Assembly: GCF_030499535.1 (NCBI RefSeq)
Contig: NZ_JASTLB010000001.1
Span: 124,001 to 188,000 of the forward strand
Direction of reading: 5' to 3'
From: Streptomyces sp. TG1A-8
GTDB lineage: Bacteria > Actinomycetota > Actinomycetes > Streptomycetales > Streptomycetaceae
DNA: 64,000 nt
Shown here one piece after another: positions 12,601 through 23,900 of the stretch. Within the stretch, counting starts at the first letter, position 1. Every line of letters begins with the position of its first letter. The position numbers were made by a program, and so were the translations under genes. The notes below the pieces were generated by a model, which saw only the letters and a list, made by a program, of their open reading frames with translations, ran no database searches and had not been told where the DNA came from.

Positions 12601-14971
12601 CGGTGAGCCATTGGGTGTCCACCGTGGAGTAGAACGGCACCACGGCCGGTCGAGGAGAGATCTGCTTCAGCACCCGCAGGACCTCCTCGCGGATCTCCTC
12701 CACCTGCGCCGAGTGCGAGGCGTAGTCCACGGGGATGCGCCGGGCCCGCTCGACCCGGCCCAGGATCTCCTCCAGACCGGCCGGGTCACCGGCGACAACC
12801 ACGGACGAGGGGCCGTTCACGGCCGCCACCGACACACCCTCGGGCAACAGGCCGCCCACCTGCTCCACCGGAAGGGGAACCGAGACCATGCCACCCCGGC
12901 CCGCCAGCGCGGTGATCGCCCTCGAACGCAGTGCCACAACCCGCGCGCCGTCCTCCAACGACAGCGCGCCCGAGACCACGGCGGCCGCAATCTCGCCCTG
13001 AGAATGGCCCACCACGGCAGCCGGCCGCACCCCGACCGACTCCCACAATGCCGCCAGCGACACCATCACCGCCCACAGCACCGGCTGCACCACATCCACC
13101 CGGCCGAACTCACCGGAGGCCACAACCTCCGGCAACGACCAGTCCACATACGGCGCCAACGCCCGGCCGCACTCCTCAAAACGCGCGGCGAACACCGGCG
13201 AGCAGTCCAGCAGCTCCACCGCCATCCCCGCCCACTGCGAACCCTGACCGGGAAAGACGAACACCGTCTTGCCCACAGCGGAAGCGACACCCGTCACCGT
13301 GCCGGCCAACGACTCGCCCGCCACGACCGCTCCCAAAGCGGCCTCGAGCTCCACCCCGGACCCGCCGACGACCACCGCACGGTGCTCGAACACCGACCGG
13401 CCCGCCAGAGCCGCACCCACCGCGGCGCGATCCGCACCCGCCAACGACACCAACCGACCCGCCTGCGCACGCAACGCGTCCACCGAACGACCCGACACCA
13501 CCCACGGCACCACGCACGACACCACAGACGACGACACCGAACCCTCAGCGTCGCCACCGACCGCCCCGGACACCCCCTCCTCCAGCGGAGCGTCCACCGG
13601 GGCCTGCTCCAGGATCAGGTGGGCGTTCGTACCACTGACGCCGAAGGCGGAGACGCCCGCGCGGCGCGGACCGTCCTCGTCGGCCCACGGCCGTTCCTCC
13701 GTCAGCAGCCGCACGTTGCCCGCCGACCAGTCGACGGCCCGGCTCGGGGCGTCCACGTGCAGCGTCTTGGGGAGCGTCCCATGCCGCATCGCCATCACCA
13801 TCTTGATGACGCCGCCGACGCCTGCGGCCGCCGAGGTATGACCGATATTCGACTTCAGGGAGCCCAGCCACACAGGGCGCTCCGGGTTGCGGCCGTAGGT
13901 GGCCAGCACCGCCTGCGCCTCGATCGGGTCACCCAGCTTGGTGCCGGTGCCGTGCGCCTCCACCACGTCGATGTCGCCCGTGGAGAGTTGCGCGTTGGCG
14001 AGCGCTTCCTTGATTACGCGCTGCTGGGACGGACCATTGGGCGCGGACAGTCCGTTGGAGGCGCCGTCCTGGTTGACGGCGCTGCCCCGGATCACGGCGA
14101 GGACCCGGTGGCCGTTGCGCCGCGCGTCCGACAGCCGCTCCAGGACCAGCACACCGGCGCCCTCGGACCAGGCAGTGCCGTCGGCGGCGTCGGCGAACGC
14201 CTTGCAGCGTCCGTCGGGTGCCAGACCGCGCTGACGGCTGAAGGCGATGAACGCGTCCTGTGTGGCCATCACCGTGACGCCGCCGGCCAGCGCCAGGGTG
14301 GCCTCGCCGGTGCGCAGCGCCTGGACCGCCAGGTGGATCGCGACCAGCGAGGATGAGCAGGCGGTGTTGACGCTGACCGCGGGGCCTTCGAGGCCGAGGA
14401 CGTAGGAGACACGGCCGGACACGACGCTGCCGGCGGTGCCTGTGTCCAGCAGTCCCTGGAGTTCGGGGACGTCCTTGGAACGGTCGCCGTAGCCGTTGCC
14501 TATGGCACCGATGTACACGCCCGTCCTGGTGCCGCGCAGCGCGTGCGGGTCGAGGCCGGCGCGTTCGACGGCTGTCCAGGCGGTCTCCAGCATCAGCCGC
14601 TGCTGCGGGTCCATCGCCAGCGCCTCACGCGGCGAGATGCCGAAGAAGCCCGCGTCGAACAGACCTGCCTCGTGCAGGAAGCCTCCGTTGCGGGTGTAGG
14701 AGGTGCCGGCCTTGTCGGGATCCGGGTCGTAGCGGCCTTCCAGGTCCCAGCCCCGGTTGATGGGCCACTCGGTGATGGCGTCGGTGCCGTCGGCGACCAG
14801 TTGCCACAGGTCCTCGGGGGACTCGACGCCACCGGGGTAGCGGCAGTCCATCCCGACGATGGCGATCGGCTCGTGCATCGCCTGGCGGGCTTCGCGCAGC
14901 GCCGCCTTGGTCTGGCCGAGCTCCGCCGTGGCGCGCCTGAGGTAGTCCAGAAGCTTCTTGTCGTCCGTCAT
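689..14971 (-). CDS. Type I modular PKS, modules 4-6
   Basis: Cytoplasmic megasynthase of 4760 residues with three extension modules. Module 4 has KS (about 34-460), AT (from 569; GHSQGE and YASH, so methylmalonyl-CoA), KR (from 1172) and ACP (about 1490). Module 5 has KS (1550-1975), AT (from 2070), KR (from 2646) and ACP (2948). Module 6 has KS (3008-3430), AT (from 3527; GHSVGE and HAFH, so malonyl-CoA), DH (from 3894), KR (from 4330) and ACP (4644). All KS active-site Cys and HGTGT/NIGH motifs are present. KR4 has the Trp and the His three residues before the catalytic Tyr (A2 pattern). KR5 has LDD (B1 pattern). KR6 has a VRD variant of LDD. The module 5 AT has FAAH at 2260-2263 instead of YASH or HAFH, pointing to an unusual extender. 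A docking tail ends in [10 protein letters not shown]. The ATG follows the stop of the upstream PKS by 15 nt, with GAGGGGA overlapping that stop. Confidence 0.97.
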   Translation of the reverse strand: MTDDKKLLDYLRRATAELGQTKAALREARQAMHEPIAIVGMDCRYPGGVESPEDLWQLVADGTDAITEWPINRGWDLEGRYDPDPDKAGTSYTRNGGFLHEAGLFDAGFFGISPREALAMDPQQRLMLETAWTAVERAGLDPHALRGTRTGVYIGAIGNGYGDRSKDVPELQGLLDTGTAGSVVSGRVSYVLGLEGPAVSVNTACSSSLVAIHLAVQALRTGEATLALAGGVTVMATQDAFIAFSRQRGLAPDGRCKAFADAADGTAWSEGAGVLVLERLSDARRNGHRVLAVIRGSAVNQDGASNGLSAPNGPSQQRVIKEALANAQLSTGDIDVVEAHGTGTKLGDPIEAQAVLATYGRNPERPVWLGSLKSNIGHTSAAAGVGGVIKMVMAMRHGTLPKTLHVDAPSRAVDWSAGNVRLLTEERPWADEDGPRRAGVSAFGVSGTNAHLILEQAPVDAPLEEGVSGAVGGDAEGSVSSSVVSCVVPWVVSGRSVDALRAQAGRLVSLAGADRAAVGAALAGRSVFEHRAVVVGGSGVELEAALGAVVAGESLAGTVTGVASAVGKTVFVFPGQGSQWAGMAVELLDCSPVFAARFEECGRALAPYVDWSLPEVVASGEFGRVDVVQPVLWAVMVSLAALWESVGVRPAAVVGHSQGEIAAAVVSGALSLEDGARVVALRSRAITALAGRGGMVSVPLPVEQVGGLLPEGVSVAAVNGPSSVVVAGDPAGLEEILGRVERARRIPVDYASHSAQVEEIREEVLRVLKQISPRPAVVPFYSTVDTQWLTGEELGAGYWFRNLRQTVRFETAVRDLAAAGHDVFVEVSAHPVLTMGVDEALGDGAVVSGTLRRDEGGMRRFLTSVAELFVRGVEVDWSPFFAGTPAYRDLPTYPFQRKRYWLEDSVGIGEAEQNHFWQTVEDGSLGELLGVDPQTPLSALLPTLSDWRNRRDSCATVDSWRYRITWKALPARAPGDISGHCLLLVPETGHPLAVDVRRALEAAGATVTQAELTAADSDRRTLARRLAGLPRPLHRVVSLLSLDERPHPDHAVVPVGVALTLALAQALDDTGIDAPLWCLTSGAVSTDHDDPVTGVAQNLVWGLGRVAALEYPRRWGGLCDLAEGFDPAALTSVLAGDGEEDQVALRPGGAYGRRLARAPLPSGAAPEPWRPRGTVLITGGTGAVGGQIAAWLARNGAEHLVLLSRRGGDAPGAAELTAELRSMGARVTTAACDVTDREQLAALIAGLEAQGDRIRSVMHTAGAGRLVPLPDTDLAEFGDTLHAKVLGAAHLDELIGEVDAFVLFSSISAVWGSADHGAYAAANAYLDGLAERRRARGLAATSVVWGIWAPQDGKGMAANLAEQQLRGRGIPFMRPSLAIEGFQQVLDRDETVIVVAAVDWDRFAPVFTSARPSALISDLPDARDALSDQAADAARQDESSSPLLDRLRVLPEAEQREALADLVRTQAAAVLDHESAADIDPGRAFRELGFDSLTAVDLRGRLNASTGLRLPVTVVFDYSTATTLADHLRDQLLGTATTQAAPVPVTVPADGDPVVIVSAACRYPGGVRTPEDLWRLLAEGRDAISELPGDRGWNLGDLFDTDFDRPGTTYSRAGGFVYDAGLFDPAFFGISPREALAMDPQQRLLLETSWEALERAGIDPTSLSGTHTGVFVGAGYQGYGGDGERVPEEAEGHLIAGISSSVLSGRISYSLGLEGPALTIDTACSSSLIAVHLAAQALRSGECSLALAAGATILGSPLSFTGFSRQRGLAADGRCKPFGVDADGFGIAEGVGMLVLERMSDARRNGHPVLAVVRGSAVNQDGASNGLTAPNGLSQQRVIQQALANAGLEPSDVHVVEAHGTGTRLGDPIEAQALLATYGQGRDRPLWLGSLKSNIGHTQAASGVAGIIKMLQAMEHGVLPRTLHADVPSPFIDWSAGNIELLTEERAWDGPRRAGVSSFGMSGTNAHVIIEQAEPAPVQETAPTAETAAEPVVAWTLSGRTEDAVRDQARALLDWPDADPLDVGYSLATTRTAFERRAVVVGADREELAAGLRAVLDGRAPVHTADAGRRTVFVFPGQGSQWAGMAVELLESSPVFAERLAECERALAPHVDWSLAEVLRSGDYEQVDRVQPVLFAVMVSLAALWRSYGVEPDAVVGHSQGEIAAACVAGALTLEDAAMIVALRSKALTALAGQGAMMFVAMAAGPLRERIADWDGRISVAAVNGPASVTLSGDPGALEELSAALSDEDVLRWPIPGVDFAAHSRQVERIRDELSGLLDGVRPRPAAVGFWSTADSAWLEGSALDAGYWYRNLRRPVEFDQAVHQLITAGYDTFVEVSPHPVLTIWVQQALEAGDGGAVVGTLHREEGGLDRFLTSLGELHARGATVDWAAAHTGGRRVALPTYAFQRQHYWLVPPPGEPQALPTAGDSDAWHYRVTWRVLTGGPARPAAGDWLVVTPAGTDVDGYLDALRRHGAHILVVPWEETADRNARAELLRTASSGGEPTGVLSLLGLADRPWSAGSVLPAGLPLTVSLLQALGDAGIDAPLWTATRGAVSVSPGDPLDSPAQAALWGLGGVAGVEYPARWAGLVDLPAAFDDRAAEQLLAVLTGETGEDQVAVRPSGVYGRRVEHADRLSGPATGDPWQPTGTVLVTGGLGALGGHVARWLATAGAEHLVLTGRRGPDTPGAAELVAELGALGARVTVAACDVADRDAVVELLAGIPAETPLTAVVHAAGVLDDGVVDSITGERAAGVFRPKADAAMLLHELTRDLDLSAFVLFSSLASTVAGTGQGSYAAANAYLDALALHRRDLGLPATSVSWGLWAGKSLTDEAVAARLIRDGMPAMDPERAVAALRDAVGRREPHVIVSDFAWDRFVPAFTALRPSPLIADLPEVAALAERPAGPEQPSALDRAALLELVRTAAAEALGYPDSDAIGRDRVFKDLGCDSLTAVELRNRLSAATGLRLPVTLVFDHPTPSAVVDHLVAELGGPEARTRDVAVPAAGAAVTDDEIAIVSLACRFPGGVHSPEDFWRLISEGGDAITPFPTDRGWDLDALYDPDPDHHGTTYAREGGFLHDLADFDPAFFGISPREATTIDPQQRLLLETGWEAFERAGIDPQSVKGSRAGVFVGSSYHDYGLRVRNAPKEVEGYLGIGSAGSVASGRISYTFGLEGPAVSVDTACSSSLVAIHLAAQSLRAGECTMALAGGAAAMATPVSFIEFSRQRGLAANGRCKPFAAAADGTAWAEGVGVVLLERLSDARRNGHPVLAVVRGSAVNQDGASNGLTAPNGPSQQRVIRDALASARLAPTELDVVEAHGTGTRLGDPIEAQALLATYGQDRTRPLLLGSVKSNIGHAQAAAGIAGVIKMVLAMQHGTVPGTLHVDEPSPLIDWTAGSIELVTGNTPWPVTGHPRRAAVSSFGVSGTNAHTILEQAPDDAATTDDVREPLPVPLVLSARSAEALREQAARLDRHLAEHPEVRLADVGHTLATARAHLEHRAVVQGEDHGAIRAALRSVTGTLLPAERRLAFLFSGQGSQRLGMGLRLHREFPVFTEAFDTVCAALDPLLDQPLRAVIGSAADSADADLLNRTAFTQPALFAVEVALFRLVEHWGVRPDYLIGHSVGELAAAHVAGVLSLPDAARLVAQRARLMQSMPGDGAMVSVMAPEDVVLPFLADRGDTVAVAALNSTTATVIAGDEEAVLDVAGRLAADGYKTKRLRVSHAFHSPHMDGMLKEFREVAAQLEFHPPRIPIVSNVTGALADADQLCTPDYWVDHVRQAVRFLDGVRTLERAGVTAFLEIGPDGSLTALAQDCLEGRAELIPLLHRDRDEVHSVTAALGRLHTQVRTPDWERFFEDRDVRRVPLPTYAFQRERYWLDAPADAGDVTSAGLVATGHPLLGAAVELAESDQYVFTSRLSLYSTPWLADHGVFDEALFPATAFLELAVRAADEVGCGRVDELSLAAPLVLPAQGAVVLQMRVGPRAADGTRSLEVFSRPQDAPAEEAWTRHADGVLSSAATPAAQSLVEWPPPGAERIDVTGLYDRFTESGFAYGPVFQGLTAVWRRGEEVFAEAALPASVRSEASRFGLHPALLDSVLHSLAFGVLSGSGQAWLPFSWSGVTLHAGGAAAVRLRMVPTGDSSMSVTLADATGTPVATAESLALRPAAPARSATGGGRIHQTLYRPEFIEVPLPAAGGATAFEVRSYEPGQDADAVRRATRQALADIRDWLAQDGEGAKLVFATSGAVPLTAEDDVTDLAGAAVWGLVRSAQTEHPDRFVLVDHDDDTALARAVAGGEPQLAVRDGRAYAYRIARVPVGAAPTTPQWERGGTVLVTGGTGAIGAHVSRHLVTEHGVGRLLLTSRSGPAGEGAARLQEELTALGAEVEVAACDVADRDALAALLAAVPSAFPVTAVVHTAGVVRDGIVAAITDEQLDVVLRPKVDAVLNLQELTADLDLSAFVVFSSVAGVFGGMGQANYAAGNAFLDALSHHRRAQGLPAASLAWGLWANDAGMSGHLDENDFKRIARGGIIAFPPAEGLELFDTALSEDQPVLLPLRLDTKAVQAQGEVPAVLRGLVRSTVRRSAADATTGAAEAAGLAQRLSGMTDTQRDRALIDLVRDHTATVLGFTEAGSVDVDRGLLEVGFDSLTAVELRNRLGAVTGLRLPATLLFDYPSCRAIAGYLAAELVLEPADGRLPGVAELERLTVLLDDERYRDELAGRLRDLLAKAGSASEVDRVDQLLDSADDDEIFDFIDNELGMS

Positions 14972-14986
14972 GGTGTGGCGGTCCCC

Positions 14987-17900
14987 TCAGGCGGTGCCGA
15001 AGTCGTTGTCGAGAAGGTCGAAGAGTTCGTCGGCACTCGCCGAACTGAGTTCACCGGCGTCGGCCGGGGCGCTGCGCTCGTTCCAGCGGCGCAGCAAGGT
15101 GTGCAATCGGGTGCTGATCTCATCCACCACCGGCAGCTGGCCCAGGGCCCGCTCCAGACGGTCGAGTTCGGCCAGCATGGGGGCGACGGGATCGGGCCCG
15201 GCGAGCAGTTCGCCGTGCAGGTGGTCCGCGAGAACGACCGGTGTCGGGTGGTCGAAGACCACCGTCGGGGAGATGGCCAGTCCGGTGGCCGTGCACAGAC
15301 GATTGCGGAACTGGACGGCGAGCAAGGAGTCGAAGCCGATGTCGGCGAAGGGCGAGTCGGGCCGGACGGCGCCGGGTGTGTCGTGGCCGAGCGTGGCGCC
15401 GACCTGCTCGATGACCAGGTCGAGCAGAGCCCGGCGCTGGTCTGCCTCGGAGAGTGCGGACAATCGCTCCACGAGGTCGTCGCTGCGTTCCTCCACGGCG
15501 GCGTCGGGCAGTTCCGAGACCAGGTTGAGCTGGCGCGGGGTGGAGACCCCCGAGGTGATCAGCTCCCAGTCGACGTCGGCGACGATCAGGGCGGCCTCGT
15601 CGCGTTCGACGGCCCTGCGGACCGCCCTCATGACCGCGTCGACCGGCACCGGCCTCTCGGCGGGTGCGTGCGTTTCCCAGCCGCCGACGGCGACCGTGAC
15701 AGCGCGTACGCCGCGGTTCCGTAGTCCGGTGACGAGCGCGGCCAGGCCGGCGTACCGGGCGGTGGCGGCACTCTGCCGTGCCGCCCCCCAGACCCCGCTG
15801 AGCGGGTGCAGCAGGACGAAGGTGTCCCCGGCGCCGGTGAGTTCGGCAGGTACGGTCACGACGGTCTCGGCGACCGGGCCGGCCGGCGGTTCGGCGGCCG
15901 CGATCTGTATCACTGTGCGCTCGCCGGCTTCGGGCGGCGCGGTGGGGTCGGCGCAGACCCGGACGCCCTCGGCGCCGTGCCGCTCCAGCCAGTCGGTGAG
16001 CTCCGCCCCCAGGGGCCCGTCGGCTCCCCGGACGAGGACGTGTCCGGGGGCCCACCGTTCGGCGGGTGGCGCGACCTGCGGGACGCGGACCAGACGCCGG
16101 GCGTACGTGCCGTCGGCGCGCACCCGGACCTGGCTCTCGGCGCCTGCCAGAGCGGTGCGCAGGCGGTGGATCACCTCGTCGTCGAGATCGGCGGGCAGGT
16201 CGACGAGGCCGCCCCAGCGCTCCGGCTGCTCCAGGCCGATGACCTGGCCGAGTCCCCACACCGCGGCCTGGTCCGCGGTTCGTTCGGCCTCAGTGGTCAC
16301 ACACCACAGGGGTGCCTGGATGCCCGCGGTGTCCAGGGCGCGTACCAGGGCCGGGGTGTCGGTGGGCGGTAGCAGACAGAGCACGCCGGCGACGGGTCCG
16401 GTGACGCCCCTGAGGCCGGCGTCGGTCGTCACGGCCCCCGGCAGGGCGGCGGCGACCGGGTGGCCGCCGTCGGGCACGACGACCGCCCAGTCGTCCAGCG
16501 GTACAGGCACGCCCTGCTCTGGCAGTGCCCGCCACTCGGTGCGGTAGAGCAGCTCCGGCGCCTGCTGCCGCGGGGGTCCGGTCCGGCCGGGCGTGGGCAG
16601 CCAGTAGTGCTCGCGCTGGAACGGGTAGGTCGGCAGCTCGACGTGGTGGCCGGGGCCGGTGAGGGCGGTCCGGTCGACATCGGCCCCGGCGGTCCACGCC
16701 TCGGCGAGGGCGGCGCGCATCCGGTCCGGGCCGCCCTGGCCCCTCAGCAGGGTGCCGACGGTGGTGACCGCGAGGCCGGCGTCCGCGGCAGTGCCCTCAA
16801 TGCCGGAGACCAGCACGGGATGCGGGCCGACCTCGATGAACAGAGTGTGACCGGTGCGCAGCAGACGTTCGGTGGCGGCGTGCAGGGCCACCGGTTCGCG
16901 CAGGTTCCGATACCAGTACTCGGCGCCCAGGGCGGTGCCGTCGATGAAGTCCCCGACCACGGTCGACAGCAGGGGGGTCTCGCCCATGGTGGGCCGGACG
17001 TCGGCCAGGGCGGCGAGGAGTTCCTCCCGCACCTGCTCCACATGGGCGGAATGCGAGGCGTAGTCGACGGGGACCCGCCGGGCACGGACGCCCCGCGCTT
17101 CGCAGTCAGCGACGAGGACGTCCAGTGCCTCCGGGGCGCCGGAGACGACGATCGCGTCGGGGCCGTTGAGCGCGGCGATGCCGATCCGCCCCTCCTGACC
17201 GCCCAGCAGGGCCCGGACAGTCTTCTCGTCCGCCGCCACGGAGACCATGCCGCCCTTGCCGGCCAGGGACCGGCGGATGGCCTGGCTGCGGAGCGCGACG
17301 GCCTTCGCGCCGTCGTCGAGGCCGAGCACGCCGGCCACCACGGCAGCGGCGATCTCGCCCTGCGAGTGCCCCATGACGGCGTCCGGCCCGACGCCGTAGG
17401 AACGCCACAGTTCGGCGAGCGAGACCATGACCGCGAAGAGGGCGGGCTGGACGACGTCGACCCGTCGCAGGGCCGCCTCGTCCGCGAGGACCTCGCGCAG
17501 AGACCAGTCGACGTGCGGCGCCAGGGCTTCGGCACAGGCGTCCAACCAGGAGCCGAACACCGGTTCCGCTTCGGCCAGTTCCAGGGCCATGCCGGTCCAC
17601 TGCGTGCCCTGGCCCGGGAAGACGAAGACGGTACGGCCGGAGCCGGCCTGGCCCGTGACGACGTTCGGTGCGGTGCCGGGCGCGGCGAGCCCGGACAGGA
17701 GGGCGGCCCGGTCGGTGCCCAGGACCGCCATGCGCCGCTCGAAGCAGGACTTGCCGGCCAATGTCCAGGCCACATCGGCCGTGCGGACGCCGGTGGCACT
17801 CAGCAACCGGTGCAGGTCGGCGGCATGCTCGCGCAGTGCTCCGGCGGTACGGGCGGACAGCAGCAGGGGCGCCGCGCGGTCCGGGGAGGCAGGCACGGCC

Positions 17901-20900
17901 ACCTCGGCCGGTTCCGCCTGCTCCAGGACGACGTGGGCGTTGGTACCGCTCATGCCGAACGCGGACACGCCGGCCCGGCGCGGCCCCGCCCAGGGACGGG
18001 TCTCGGTGAGCAGCCGGACGTTCCCAGCCGCCCAGTCGATCCTGGTGCTGGGTTCCTCGGCGTACAGGGTCCGGGGCAGCGTGCCGTGCCGCATAGCCAT
18101 GACCGTCTTGATGACAGCGGCGACGCCTGCTGCGGCCTGGGTGTGCCCGATGTTCGACTTCAGCGAGCCGAGCCACAGGGGCTCCTCGCGGTTCTGGCCG
18201 TAGGTGGCCAGCAGCGCCTGCGCCTCGATCGGGTCGCCGAGGGCGGTGCCCGTGCCGTGCGCCTCGACCAGCTGCACGTCCGCGGGTGCGAGCCGGGCGT
18301 TGGCCAGTGCCTGGCGGATGACCCGCTGTTGCGCGAGGCCGTTGGGGGCGGTGAGACCGTTGGACGAGCCGTCCTGGTTCACGGCGCTGCCGCGGATCAC
18401 GGCGAGCACCGGGTGGCCGTTGCGGCGCGCGTCCGACAGACGCTCTATGACGAGCACACCGACGCCCTCGGACCAGCCGGTGCCGTCGGCCCCCTCTGCG
18501 AAAGAGCGGCACCGGCCGTCGGGGGACAGCCCTCGCTGCCGGCTGAACTCGACGAAGACGTCCGGGGACGCCATCACCGCGGCGCCGCCGACCAGGGCGT
18601 AGGCGCACTCGCCGGAGCGCAGGGACTGGCCAGCCAGATGCAGTGCCACCAGAGAGGAGGAACAGGCCGTCTCCACGGTGACCGCGGGGCCTTCGGTGCC
18701 CAAGGTGTAGGCGATGCGGCCGGAGGCCACGCTGGTGACGGTGCCGCTGAGCAGGTGTCCCTCCACGCCTTCGGCGGGCCCGCTGCCGTAGCCCTGCGCG
18801 GCGACACCCATGAAGACCCCGCCCTGGGTGCCACGCAGCGACGCCGGGTCGATGCCCGCCCGTTCCAGCGCCTCCCAGGAGGTCTCCAGCAACAGCCGCT
18901 GCTGCGGGTCCATCGCCAGCGCCTCACGGGGGGAGATCCCGAAGAACGCCGCGTCGAAGTCACCCGCGCCGTCGAGGAAGCCGCCTCCCCTGGCGTAAAA
19001 GGTGCCTTCGTGGTCCGGGTCGGGGTGATACAGGCGTTCCAGGTCCCAGCCGCGTCCCGTCGGCAGGGGGCCGATGGCGTCCTCGCCGTCGGCGACCAGT
19101 CGCCACAAGTCCTCCGGGGAGGCGACGCCGCCGGGGAGTCGACAGGCCATCGAGACGATCGCCAGTGGCTCGTCGGCGGCTGCCCGGACCGCGTCCGTGG
19201 CGGCCGGGCGGGTGTCCGGGCCGGACGCGGCCCCCGCCAGTTCGGCGTGGAGCCGGTCGGCCAGGTCGGCGACGGTGGGGTGATCGAACACTTCGGTGAC
19301 GGGCAGCCGCACGCCGGTGGCCTCCACCAGCCGGTCGCGCAGCTCCACGGCGGTCAGTGAGTCGAAGCCGAGGTCCCGGAAGACCCGGTCAACCGCAACG
19401 CCTTCGGCCGAATCGTGGCCGAGGACGGCCGCGACGTGGTCGCGGACCAGGTCCCGCACAGCCTCCGCGCGGCGCGCCGACGGCAGGCCCGCGAGCCGTG
19501 CGGCGAGCGCGGACGCGGGCGGCGCGGGCTCCTCCTCCCGGTCGTCCAGGAATGACCGCACCTCGGGCAGGTCCTGGATGAGCGCGCGTGGGCGCGCAGC
19601 GGTGTACGCGGGGACGAAGTCCTCCCAGCGGACGTCGGCGATGACGACCGCGGCGTCCCTCCCCGTCGGCAGGGCGGCCAGGGCGGTGACGGCGGCGGCC
19701 GGCGCCATGGCGGCGAGCCCGCGGCGGCGCAGCCGTTCGAGAGCCGCCTCGTCGGCCATGCCGCCGCCGCCCCAGGGGCCCCAGGCGACCGATACGGCGG
19801 TGAGCCCCCGGGCCCTGCGCCGTGCGGCCAACGCGTCCAGACAGGCGTTGGCGGCGGCGTAGGCGCCCTGGCCGCCGCTGCCCCAGACGCCGGCGACGGA
19901 GGAGAACAGCACGAAGGCGTCCAGCGGGGTGTCGCCGAGCAGTTCGTCGAGATGGCGGGCGCCCAGCGCCTTGGCGGCGGCGGCCTCCTCGAGCACGGCC
20001 GCGGTGTCGTCGGCGACGGAGCCGAGGACGAGCGCGCCCGCGGTGTGGACGACGGCGGTCGGCGGGTACTTCGCCAGGAGGGCGGCGACCGCGTCGCGGT
20101 CGGTCACGTCGCACGCCTCGATGGTGACGCGGACTCCGTGGGCGGCGAGTTCGTCGCGGAACGCGGCGGCGCCGGGGGCGGCCGGACCGTGACGGCTGGT
20201 GAGCACCAGGTGCTCGGCGCCGTCGTGAGCGAGGCGCAGGGCGACATGGCGGCCCAGCACGCCGGTGCCGCCGGTGATGAGGACGGTGCCGCGCGGCTGC
20301 CAGGCCGGGCCGGCCGCCGGTGCGGGGACGCGTTCCAGACGACGGCCGTGGACGCCTCCGGCCCGAACGGCGAGCTGGTCCTCGTCGTCGCCCCCACCGG
20401 TGACGGCGGCGCCCAGGCGGGCGAGAGCGGACTCGTCCGGGTCGGCGGGCAGGTCCACCAGGCCGCCCCACAGCTCGGGCTGTTCCAGCCCGAGGACCTG
20501 GCCGAGGCCCCAGGTCTGTGCCTGCTCGGGCCGCGCCGTGTCCTGCTCCGGGTCCACGGTTACCGCGCTCTGCGTCACCACCCACAGCGGAGCTCCGAGC
20601 TTCGCGTCGGTCAGCGCCTGGGCGGCGGTCAGCGTGCCGGCCAGTCCGGTCGGTATCGCGGGATGGTCCGGGTGCGGCCGTTCGTCGAGCGCGAGCAGTG
20701 AAAGCACGCCCGACACCGGGCCCCTCACCGCCGCGTCCCGCAGCCGTTCGGCGAGCGTGTCCCGGCCCGTACCGGCGGCGACGAGGACGATGGGGGTGCC
20801 GAGCCGCTCGAGCCAGGCGCGGCAGGCGGCCAGCGCCTGGGTGCCGTCCTCGGTGTCGGGCGCCAGGGCGAGCCAGGTGCCGTCGGGCCCGCCGGCTCCG

Positions 20901-23900
20901 GCGGGTTCCCTCAGGGCCGTCAGCTCCGTCCAGCCGATCCGGTAGTGCCACTGGTGGGCGGGCGCCCCGGCGGCGGTTCCGGCCGGAACACGCGGCCAGA
21001 ACCGTTTGTGCTGGAACGGGTAGGTCGGCAGTGGGCGCCGGCGGGCGCCCGCCCCGGCGAACAGCGCCTCCCAGTCCGGAGTGACGCCCGCGGTGTGCAG
21101 GCGGGCTACGGCGGACAGCAGCGTCTGCTCCTCCGGCCGGCCGTCGCGGAGCAGGGAAACCGCCAGCGGGCTCTCCTCCGGCAGGCAGTCCGGCACCATG
21201 CCCGAGAGTACGCCGTCGGGGCCGATCTCCACGAAGATGGTCGCGCCGACGGCCCGGAGGGTGCGTACGGCGTCGGCGAACCGGACCGTTTCCCGGACCT
21301 GCCGCGCCCAGTAGGCGGGTGAGCACGCCTCCTCGGTTGTGAGGTCCGCGCCCGTCACGGTGGAGACGACGGGTATGCGCGGCGGGGAGTAGTCGAGGGT
21401 GGCCGCGATCCGCTCGTACTCGGCGAGCATGCCGTCCAGGTGCGAGGAGTGGAAGGCGTGCGAGGTCCGCAGCAGCTTGGTCCTGCGGCCCCGCTCCCGC
21501 CAGTGCCCTTCGAGGGCGGCCACCGCGTCGGAGTCGCCGGAGAGCACGACGGACCCCGGGGCGTTGACGGCCGCGACGGCGACCCGGCTGCCGTGCTCGG
21601 CGAGCGAGTCGGCCACCTCGTCGGCGGACGCCTGGACGGCGAGCATCGCGCCGTCGGAACGCTGGGCCTGCATCAGCCGCCCCCGCGCGGTCACCAGGAC
21701 GGCGGCGTCGGAGAGGGTGAGGACCCCGGCGGCGTGCGCGGCGGCCAGTTCGCCGACGGAGTGGCCAACGAGCCGGAGCGGCCGGACGCCCCAGTCCCGC
21801 AACACCCGGAAGAGTGCCACTTCGACGGCGAACAGCGCGGGCTGGGCGTACTCGGTCCGCTCCAGGGCCTCCGCGTCCTCGTCGACGATCTGGCGCAGTG
21901 GCCGGTCCAGGTGGCGGTCGAGCTCGGTGCAGACCTCGTCGAAGGCGGCGGCGAACGCGGGGAGCCGCGCGGACAGTTCCGCTCCCATGCCGACACGCTG
22001 GCTGCCCTGGCCGGTGAACAGGAAGGCCACCGTGTCGGCGGCGTCGTCCCGGGCGGTGCCCCGGAAGACGCCGGCCGAGGGCCGGCCGGCGGCGAGGCCG
22101 CCGAGCGCGCGCACCAGGTCGTCGCGGTCCTCTGCGAGCACGACGGCGCGGTCGGGCAGTGCGGCGCGGGTGGTGGCCAGTGAGTACGCCACGTCCGTCA
22201 GTCCGTCCTCGGTCACGGACTCGGCTTCCAGGAGCGCCAGCAGGCTCGCCGCCTGCTCGCGCAGGGCAGCGTGCCCCTTGGCGGCGAGCGGGAACAAGCG
22301 GGCTCCGGAGGCCGCTCGGTCGGCGGCCGGAGCCCCGGCGGGCTCCGTGGACTCCTGCGGCGGCTGCTCGAGGATGACGTGCGCGTTGGTGCCGCTGATG
22401 CCGAACGCGGAGACGCCGAACCGGCGCGGAGACCCGGTCCTGGGCCCCCAGGGCCGTGCCTCGGCTAGTGGCCGTACGGCTCCTGCGGTCCAGTCGACGA
22501 CATCGGACGGTGCGTCCAGGTGTAGGGATTCGGGGAGGACGCCATGCCGCATCGCCATGATCATTTTGATGAGCCCGGCGACGCCCGCGGCGGCCTGGGT
22601 GTGGCCGATGTTCGACTTCACCGAGCCCAGCCAGAGCGGCCGTTCCTCGGCGCGGCCCTGCCCGTACGTGGCCATCAGAGCCTGTGTCTCGATGGGGTCG
22701 CCGAGCCGGGTGCCTGTGCCGTGGCCCTCGACCGCGTCGACGTCCTCGGCCCGCAGGCCGGCGGCGGCCAGCGCAGCCGTGATGACCCGCTGCTGCGACG
22801 GACCGTTCGGAGCGGCCAGGCCGTTGCTGGCGCCGTCCTGGTTGACCGCACTGCCGCGCACGAGGGCGAGCACGGGATGCCCGTGCCGACGGGCGTCCGA
22901 CAGCCGCTCCAGGAGCACCACGCCGACACCTTCACCCCAGGCGGTGCCGTCCGCTGCGGCGGCGTACGCCTTGGCGCGCCCGTCCGGGGCCAGCCCCTGC
23001 TGCCGGCTGAACGACACGAACAGCCCAGGGGTGGACATCACGGTGACACCGCCGGCCAGGGCCAGTTCGCACTCGCCCTGGCGCAGCGACTGACATGCGA
23101 GGTGCAGCGCCACCAATGCGGAGGAGCAGGCCGTGTCGATCGTGACGGCCGGGCCCTCCAGGCCGAGGGCGTAGGAGACGCGACCGGAGACGACGCTGGC
23201 GGCGGCGCCGGTACTGCCGTAGCCCTCGCTGTCGGCGTACCCCGCGGGCGCGGCGGCGAGCAGCGTGGGGTAGTCCTGGCCGTTGGTGCCCGCGAAGACC
23301 GCCGTGCGGCTGCCGCGCAGCGTGGTGGGGTCGATCCCGGCGCGCTCCAGCACCTCCCAGGACGTCTCCAGCAGCACACGCTGCTGTGGGTCCATGGCCA
23401 GCGCCTCGCGCGGCGAGATCCCGAAGAAGTCCGCGTCGAAGTCGGCGGCGTCGTGGAGGAAGGCGCCCTCGCGTACATAGGTGGTGCCGGGGTGCGCCGG
23501 GTCCGGGTGGTACAGGGCGTCCAGGTTCCAGCCACGGTCGGCGGGGAACGCGCCGACCGCGTCGACACCCTCGCTGACGAGGCGCCAGAGATCGTCGGGG
23601 GTCCTTACGCCACCGGGAAAACGGCAGCTCATGGCGACGACGGCGATCGGGTCCTCTTCGGCCGCGGACGGTGCGGGCAGGAGCGGTTCCGGTGCGGCGC
23701 CGACCGCCCCGCCCGCCAGTTCGCCACGCAGGTAGCGGACCAGGGCAGCGGGGGTCGGGTGGTCGTACACCACGGTGGCCGGCAGCCGCAGTCCGGTTGC
23801 GGCTCCCAGCCGGTTGCGGACCTCGACGCCGGTCAGTGAGTCGAAACCGAGCTCCTTGAACGAACGTTCGGCCGGGACCGTCGCGGCACCGGTGTGGCCG

